A DNA stretch of 13,767 nucleotides, from NCBI GenBank assembly GCA_037447655.1, contig JBBHKE010000011.1, forward strand, positions 1 to 13,767, read 5' to 3'. Below, in pieces: positions 7,933 to 13,767 of the stretch. Under the pieces are notes generated by a model. The model ran no database searches. It saw only the letters and a program-made list of their open reading frames with translations, and was not told where the DNA came from. Both the position numbers and the translations under genes were made by a program. Origin of the DNA: Zygnema cylindricum (lineage: Eukaryota; Streptophyta; Zygnematophyceae; Zygnematales; Zygnemataceae). Numbering within the stretch: position 1 is the first letter of the stretch; every line of letters begins with the position of its first letter.

Positions 7933-8070
7933 TTATTAACATTAAGTCGGTCGCAATATTTTTGGCAGAAAATCGTAGAACAATTTAAGCAGCACTACAT
8001 CGCTCATCGTTTTTAATGTTGATAACACTAATTTGGTCGCGACATTTTATGGCCAAGAATCACAAAATAA
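7933..8070 (+). repeat. Diverged direct repeat, about 50 bp x 2
   Basis: TTATTAACATTAAGTCGGTC (7933 onward) and TTGATAACACTAATTTGGTC (8018 onward) start two copies about 50 bases long and roughly 70 percent identical, 85 bases apart. They flank the left end (7995-8016) of the larger 22-nt-motif unit. Confidence 0.5.
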
Positions 8071-8955
8071 AGTTAACAACATTATTTAAAGTTGTCGACT
8101 ACATTCTGCCAGGTTTACTCGCACTAAACTAGTATTATTAATTATAATTTTGCATTAACAATAATAAATCTTTAACGCTAATAAGGAAGAGTGGTGCAAT
8201 GTATTTAAGGGAGTGGATTACAATCCGTCAGGTCTCCTTACACCTCAATACTATAAGTTACAATTTCACATTTACAATAGGAATTCCTTTAACGGATGAT
8301 GGTGGGCAGTTGAATATCGAACTGAAATCGACTATTTTGAAAGTTCAACATCGAGGAACTACAATACACCGTAAATCACTGGTAGTGTTAATATTTTTTT
8401 GTCACTTACAACATATGTTCCATAGTTCAAAAGCAAGCGTTTTTATCGTAGGCCTTTTGTGGGCGCCTTTATCGTAAGTTGTGTTATGGGTTTTTCATGT
8501 GATCTTCTTCGTTTGCTAATTTGATCAGCGATAGTCGGATCGTCCAAATCTGACGTTTTAAACAAAAAAAATACCTTAAAACTCACATAAAAAAAAAAAA
8601 TTGTCCGAATGTTTTTCAAAATTTAGACATGACGTTTATTCTCTATCGATCGATGTGCAACTCAACCCTGTTACTTTTTTTCATTTTGCGACCAGTACAA
8701 TATGGGTCCTAATGTCATATTTTATGTTTCGCGTACAATATGCATATTGTATAGGCCTACTTTCACCTACTTTTGAGCTATGATATTTTCTCCAAACAAA
8801 CTTGTCATATTATGGATCTGCCGGTTGCAATTGAAAGACAAGATTCTCACCTTCCCGTTAGCAATATCTGTGGGAAAATCGGACAAGTGTGTATTGAAAA
8901 AATATGTTTAAAGTGGCGAATAAAGTATTAACACTAATATCGATACACGGTGTAG
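7995..8955. mobile_element. 961-bp unit with diverged 22-nt-motif inverted ends
   Basis: The left end is the complement of the 22-nt motif (7995-8016, 17 of 22 matching) and the right end is the motif on the plus strand (8934-8955, 19 of 22). This is the same facing arrangement as the 12745-13287 unit. The interior is AT-rich; an ORF at 8199-8477 shows no recognisable domain. The match of the left end is weak, so the pairing could be coincidental. Confidence 0.35.
8934..8955 (+). repeat. 22-nt motif, copy 4
   Basis: CTAATATCGATA, CAC, GGTGTAG: 19 of 22 positions match the consensus. It is oriented like the right ends at 215 and 13266. Confidence 0.65.
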
Positions 8956-11212
8956 CTTCTGTGTTATGGAAGTTATAGTTCATTAGTCACGCTAATTTTT
9001 GTTATCGTTAAAATATAAACGAAGTTCCATATGATTTTCATATCTCGAACCCCAAAAAGCCATTTCCATAACAAATAAAATATAAACGTAAGAGTTCCAA
9101 TTTCATAGTTAAAAGCATACCGAAATTACAAAATAACATTGGAAATCTAAAAAAAAAAAAAACATGGACATATCTTTCAAAAACAAAAAAAACACCAAAA
9201 TAAAATTGTAAAATTATCCAAAAAATAAAGCGAGAAAAAATCAAGTATTTAAAATCAATGGTGTATACAGGTATCATTTAAAAAAAACAACTTTTTAAGA
9301 CTTTAAAACATATTAAATATCCAAACCGAAAATCGGTGGATGTATGCACTACAAGTGATACCCGTTGGTTTTTTTAGTATTCTGCGAATATGAAGCTGGT
9401 TAGAAGTCAGTTTGATACACAACACCAAAGGTAACGTTTACCAACAACACGAAAGAGAAAGTTTAACCACATAACACCCCTAATCGTTTTTAGAGTTCGC
9501 GAATTGTTATCGTTTAACAAAAAATAAAATCAACAATAATTTCACACTTTTAAATGTTGCTTACTATGAGTTGTACTTTGATCAACAACAATTTATGACT
9601 TTCCGGATTAACAAATATTAATATGAATTATAATCAATAAAACAAATGATACACCATTCCGTTATTTAAAGGCTTTGAACAACTCTTTATTACCTAGGGT
9701 TTTACAAACGAGATATTCTAACAAATTGTTTTATAGCCAAGACAATGAAAGTTGTAAAGTTGTGCCAAAAAAATTACAAACAAGCCATAACACACACTAA
9801 AAAAACAATAATAATCATTATGATAACATTGTATATCGTGTGCTACACATAAATGTCCTCCTCCATATGCACATTCTTATTATTTCTCATATTGGGGGAA
9901 GGTTATATATCACTAGAAGACAAAAAGTACTTGATGTCCACAACAACTCACATTTTAATTATTTTATATTGAAAATTTGATTTTGAATCTTAACAGGACA
10001 GAAAACAATAGTTAATAAATAAAAAATAACCCATATTTTGTTTGCTCGATTTGAACATGCGCGTTAGCTCTCTAATTCTCGTATAATATGTGACGTACAA
10101 TCTTTTTTGTTTGTCAACAATGACTAACATGCTTCGGTGTGTTTCTATTGTCCGAATCAGAATCCATTTGCCTTCGTTACCTTCCGCTAACATATTTATC
10201 TCACTATTATAACTTTATCACGCTAAAAAACCATTGAGCCATATAACATGATTTATCGTACGATTGTTACATGCGATACATGTTTGATTGTGATTTTGTA
10301 CTATTTCATACAATATAACAATAATATTGTAATCGACGGTATGGCGAGGACTCTTATAAAATATATAGCTCTTTAGTAAAAAATGTCAATCCCTAAGTTT
10401 TGTTTAACTCGCTTTATTTTTTTTAGTCTAATTGTAAATCTATAATTTATTAACCAACAAAGAAAATCTTTCATTTTATTTTGACGTGTTTTGCCTAAAG
10501 ATGGGAAGGTTTTATGAAGTGTATATGGTTTATATACTTAATATATTAATAAATACACGATATTTTGTTTTTAGTTAAAAAATGTATTATCAGTTGTAAT
10601 ATACGACATAATGAATGCGTTTACATCAGTCGAAACTAATTAGTCATTAACATTACTTGAACCCTGTCTATTGAGGTGATATATAACTAATTTAAAAATA
10701 GGGTATCGGTTATAATTGCAAAAACGGTAATGTTACCTACCAATGTTAGGCTTGTTGCAAACAATTTTGTTTTTCAATAGCATATGGACAACACTGGGGT
10801 TATAAAATCACGTGGTATACTTGAGGTTGCGGAAAAAACATAATAAATTACATACATTACCGTGCGAATCGTTATATATTTTATTAACACTATACGAGTT
10901 ACTTTAAATTATGATTGGAATGTACAATATAATAAACAATACAACTTTTCAATAATGTTAATAATCATTTACACTAACTAAAAGGGTATTAATCTAACAA
11001 ACAGAACAGGTCATTACTTTTGGGAAAATGAGTGGCGTTGACACAAAAAGACGCACTCACATTTAATTTATAAAAACAACGAGAAGAGAAAATTGCGCAA
11101 ATTTATTATTACATGTTCAAAAGTTGATATGCAAACAGATGACGCAATTGTTTGAATATGAAAGTGTGCAAATAAATTAATGTAGTGTTTGCTAATGAGT
11201 GTTGTGGTTTTG
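8956..11212. other. AT-rich stretch without recognisable gene
   Basis: About 2.25 kb of AT-rich sequence with an A/AAC-rich part at 9150-9300. Stops are frequent in all frames and the two frames above 60 codons (9038-9277 and 9990-10193, minus) have the Phe/Tyr/Ile-rich composition expected from AT-rich non-coding DNA. No RNA gene, repeat array or splice pair stands out. Confidence 0.7.
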
Positions 11213-11236
11213 TTAGGGTTAAGTCATTAACCCTAA
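11213..11236. repeat. 10-bp perfect inverted repeat TTAGGGTTAA/TTAACCCTAA
   Basis: Two perfect 10-base arms (11213-11222 and 11227-11236) around GTCA. The TTAA at the inner edges suggests two back-to-back ends of TTAA-targeting elements rather than a hairpin with a function. Confidence 0.9.
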
Positions 11237-11420
11237 ACGTGCGTACTGTGTAATCAAAATTTTATTTTCATTTTTTTGTACTTAAAATTAGTTTAGTATC
11301 GGTTTATACTAGATCTTAGTATTGATGGTAGTGTGGTCGTGCACCTTACTATTATAGATTATGTTTTTGTTAAGTAATTTATGATTTTGGGCAAGAAAAA
11401 TTGCACTTGAGTAGGGTTAA
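11227..11420. mobile_element. Possible 194-bp TTAA-type miniature element (piggyBac-like ends)
   Basis: Starts TTAACCCTA and ends TAGGGTTAA, a 9-bp perfect inverted repeat that includes the TTAA target. Ends of the form TTAACCCTA are known from piggyBac-group elements, which insert at TTAA. The interior has no ORF. The terminal match is short, so chance is possible; an extra TAGGGTTAA at 11214-11222 supports local clustering of such ends. Confidence 0.3.
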
Positions 11421-11712
11421 TATCTCCAAAAACCTTAGCACATTTGTTGTAATATGTTGTGATGTAAACTAAGTAAGCGACGTCGGCAGCTTGTTTGTGA
11501 GAATGCTATATTAGCGTTAGGTCTTAAGATTTCAAACGGTTGAAATGATTGACCAAAGCTTTAATTTAATAATATTTAGCAAATTGTATCCTTCGACACC
11601 AAATGCCACGTGAGCCGCATCCTATCAACCATCGGTATAGCATTGGGCCAATGCTCATTGACCATCGTATTTATGCAATACATTACACATTACTGTCTTT
11701 AGTTGTTTACCG

Positions 11713-11725
11713 CTTTTTTTTTCAG
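11713..11725 (+). promoter_or_regulatory. 3' splice-site-like signal
   Basis: CGCTTTTTTTTTCAG (AG at 11724-11725) is a strong polypyrimidine-AG acceptor. It precedes a run of moderately open plus-strand frames (11754-11927 with ATG, 11966-12187 without) and, further on, the exon candidate at 12334. No matching donor upstream was identified. Confidence 0.3.
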
Positions 11726-12333
11726 CGACGCTAGTAAATCCGTGAAACAAAAATGCAAAGAAATAAAATGATAAGGAATAAAAAGATGATGTTTATTGGC
11801 GGCAACGCCAGAATGCTATATATTCGTTGGTTTTCATGTCAAATTGACTCATCCCTCAAACAAATTAGCGCGGCATACGGGGAAAGCAGACATCGATTTG
11901 CACCCGATTTCATTAGATTTTGAAAGGAGCACCAAAACCAAGTTTAACTGATAGTTTACAAATAAAACGACAAAGCAACAAATAACAGTTCCACTAGCCA
12001 AAAATCAGTTTTAAGTTTTGAATTTAGGGATTTGGACGACAGGAATTTCACATTTCCGCGATTCGCGATACCTTATTTTGGAACTGAAAGCAACAATAAA
12101 CGAGCCAAAACCCTAAACAGGCAAAACAAGAATTTGTTTTCTACAACGGTTCGACCTAAAATTTCCAGCTCCGGATACGGCGACCAATAAGAGACCGCAA
12201 AGAAACAGACGAATGAGACAAAAGTTGTATATTTTACTTAAACTTTTTGTCGCAGCACTAACTGGAAACTTTACGCACTACCCCAAAAATATGTATTTTA
12301 AATTTGTTTCGATTGTTAATTTATTTCTAACAG

Positions 12334-12510
12334 GAAATACCGGCGCAAAAGACGGAGACCAGTACGAAGCCACAAATAAACAAAAAAATGGAACAGAAAA
12401 TTGTTTATTTTTTCGTGCGGTACATCATAATCAAACTTCCAAAAACAAACGACAAAATGTCAAAATAGGATTTTTTATATCGTATTCAGTTCCGCAGAGT
12501 TTCGTATTAG
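12334..12510 (+). CDS. Best internal exon candidate of the window, unknown protein
   Basis: A 177-base segment (59 codons) bounded by TTATTTCTAACAG upstream and by AG|GTAAGT (donor at 12511-12516), the consensus form of a 5' splice site. The whole segment is open in the frame that also contains an ATG at 12213; it reads NTGAKDGDQYEATNKQKNGT, then an Asn/Gln/Lys-rich part and IGFFISYSVPQSFVLG. A second frame is open for 44 codons as well. The composition is polar and low in conserved residues, and no domain is recognised. One good donor in a window this size can occur by chance, so this is only a moderate call. Confidence 0.3.
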
Positions 12511-12539
12511 GTAAGTTTCCGTCGTAACAAAAGATTTTT

Positions 12540-12598
12540 GTACGCTTGTAATTTGTCACAGTCACAACAAATAATTAGATGTAATACGACAAGCGTAC
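12540..12598. repeat. Nested hairpin
   Basis: GTACGCTTGT (12540-12549) pairs perfectly with ACAAGCGTAC (12589-12598), and ATTTGT/ACAAAT pair inside. It lies between the exon candidate and the 543-bp element. Confidence 0.75.
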
Positions 12599-12744
12599 GA
12601 ACGACCACATACGACAGCGTAACAAAGTCTTCATGCTGCGATGGAAAATCGCCCTGCGTTGTTGGGCTCAGCGATACGCGGTACAAGCTTTGTTAACAGT
12701 GAAGATACAAAAAACGCACGGAAAAATGTAGTACAATATGTACA

Positions 12745-13287
12745 GTACACCGCCAATCGTTATTAGCGTAGAAGTTTGATTAGCGTATAATAATAATTAC
12801 AGTTGTGTACGCTATTTAAGAATTTGAAAATTTTGGAAAAAAACATACATTCTAATTGTTTGATTATGGCAATTTGGATCTTTGAAAAAAAAAATGTCGG
12901 TTGCAAACATGCTTGCACTAATATAGGTCTCCGTACAAAATCTGACAAATCGTACACAAATCGTACATTCACAAGGTCGAAACGCGGCTGTCGGACGAAT
13001 ATGTGCGAACGGGAAATTTTACGATCTTGTTTTGCTTCCTTTTTAGAACGCACATTCTCATGCGTCCGCGGATACTAAAAAGAATTTACTGTACTTTATA
13101 ACTTAAAAGGTACATATATGTACGGTATGACACTGACCGTATACCACTCTATTTAAGTGACGATGTACTGAAAAAAACCCTAAATAGAATAGAGAAAAAA
13201 ATAGAATGAACTACACTAATGGAGAATAAAAAAAAAGAAGCGGGACGGAATTAGTGTACACAACGCTAATAACGATTGGCGGTGTAG
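12745..13287. mobile_element. 543-bp miniature inverted-repeat element, unknown family
   Basis: The ends are a perfect 23-bp inverted repeat: TACACCGCCAATCGTTATTA+GCG at 12746-12768 and its exact complement at 13264-13286. Beyond the perfect part, the inner flanks share GTACACAAC-like sequence (complement of GTTGTGTACGCTA at 12802-12814 and AGTGTACACAACGCTAA at 13252-13268), so the original repeats were probably about 40 bp, with the left arm now split by about 45 bases. Both strands have a frame of about 90 codons inside, but neither shows a recognisable domain and both use a non-ATG first codon. A clear target-site duplication is not visible; ATGTA occurs near both edges. Size and structure fit a MITE. 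Confidence 0.6.
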
Positions 13288-13610
13288 CGATGTATAACGC
13301 CGGAGGAAAATGTCATGTTACGCCATCTTGCTTCCTGGAGAAATTTATGACGTCATGATTTATGAACAAATATAGATTTCAACGGTGTAGATTTATTTGG
13401 TGCTGAAATTTAGAAATCAAGGGCAGTGCTTGGTGGAATATCGAATATCGAAGCACAAAAAAGCAAAACCCCAGTATCGTCTTTCGAGAGATTGCCACGA
13501 TATCACATAACGCACTGAATAACAGTACTTTAGCTATTTTAGTTTTTTACCATTTTAACTTATATTTTTTATTGTTTTTAAGTGGAGCTGTACCCTTTTA
13601 CTATAGTCTA
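13288..13610. other. Short AT-rich stretch, nothing recognised
   Basis: About 320 bases between the 543-bp element and the pogo-like end. Another GGTGTAG occurs at 13384-13390 without the rest of the 22-nt motif. No ORF, RNA gene or repeat stands out. Confidence 0.6.
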
Positions 13611-13767
13611 TACAGTAGAACCTGTCTAAAACAATACTTCGGGACCGGTGGTTGGTATTGAATTAGAGAGGTTATTGAATTACGACGCTCGACACTGGTC
13701 ACCTGTTCACCCAACCCCACGTCACTTGCAATAAAACACTCTACTTCATAGCATTATTCTTGTCCAT
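13611..13767 (+). mobile_element. Left end of a pogo/Tigger-type (Tc1/mariner) element, cut by the window
   Basis: TACAGTAGAACCTGTCTAAA at 13611 is a typical pogo/Tigger terminus: a TA target, then CAGTAGAACC. It is followed by the characteristic subterminal foldback: CCTGTCTAAAACAATAC (13622-13638) pairs at 14 of 17 positions with the GTATTGAATTAGAGAGG segment at 13656-13672, around TTCGGGACC. A further partial repeat (GTTATTGAATTA) follows. In such elements a DDE transposase gene or only non-coding DNA lies inward; nothing coding is seen in the 157 bases available. Confidence 0.7.

Noticed and set aside
11213-11236. TTAGGG as a telomere-repeat remnant.
   Set aside because: Only single units occur; there is no tandem array.
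12763-13078. Two opposite-strand ORFs of about 91-96 codons inside the 543-bp element.
   Set aside because: They overlap almost fully, the plus-strand one starts at TTG, and neither has a recognisable domain; lengths are within chance for this DNA.
1-13767. CRISPR array, bacterial operon, rRNA or phage module.
   Set aside because: No regularly spaced repeats with unique spacers, no ribosome binding sites or contiguous genes, and no conserved rRNA segments were seen.

Overview
The window looks like AT-rich nuclear DNA from a eukaryote, probably an invertebrate or other animal-like genome. Reasons: no long continuous genes, no Shine-Dalgarno/operon layout, many A/T homopolymers, several 3' splice-site-like polypyrimidine-AG signals, an exon-like open block with AG|GTAAGT, and a terminal repeat typical of pogo/Tigger (Tc1/mariner group) transposons at the right edge. 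I could not assign a taxon, and no protein is recognisable by family. All coding calls are candidates with low confidence.

Layout. (1) 45-5166 is bounded by inverted repeats that share a 30-bp identical core; it reads as a 5.1-kb DNA transposon or transposon-like unit with no identifiable transposase. Inside it lie a GC-moderate left flank with small minus-strand open frames (about 210-1010), a pyrimidine tract and a roughly 280-bp purine tract framing an 85-codon ORF (1285-1843), a long featureless AT-rich core (1890-4190), a splice-acceptor-like site (4210), and a short basic ORF next to the right end (4830-5036). (2) 5170-7900 is a distinctly GC- and CpG-richer block carrying a 53-bp near-perfect palindrome, nested inverted and direct repeats, and several unusually long but mutually overlapping stop-free frames, best explained as decayed coding DNA of unknown origin. 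(3) 7900-11210 is AT-rich, apparently gene-free, and contains a 961-bp inverted-repeat unit. (4) 11213-11420 has three TTAA-type ends of a possible piggyBac-like miniature element. (5) 11700-12527 has splice-like signals and the best internal exon candidate. (6) 12745-13287 is a compact miniature element with perfect 23-bp terminal inverted repeats. (7) 13611-13767 is the left end of a pogo/Tigger-type element running off the window.

The most interesting structure is a 22-nt motif (CTAATAACGATT, three variable bases, GGTGTAG) found six times on both strands. Four of the six copies form two facing pairs that delimit units of 543 and 961 bp; two more sit 76 bp apart just inside the left end of the 5.1-kb element. 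This looks like the terminal repeat of a miniature transposon family that I do not recognise. There is no gene set here that works together; the window is a nest of mobile-element remnants with scattered possible exons.
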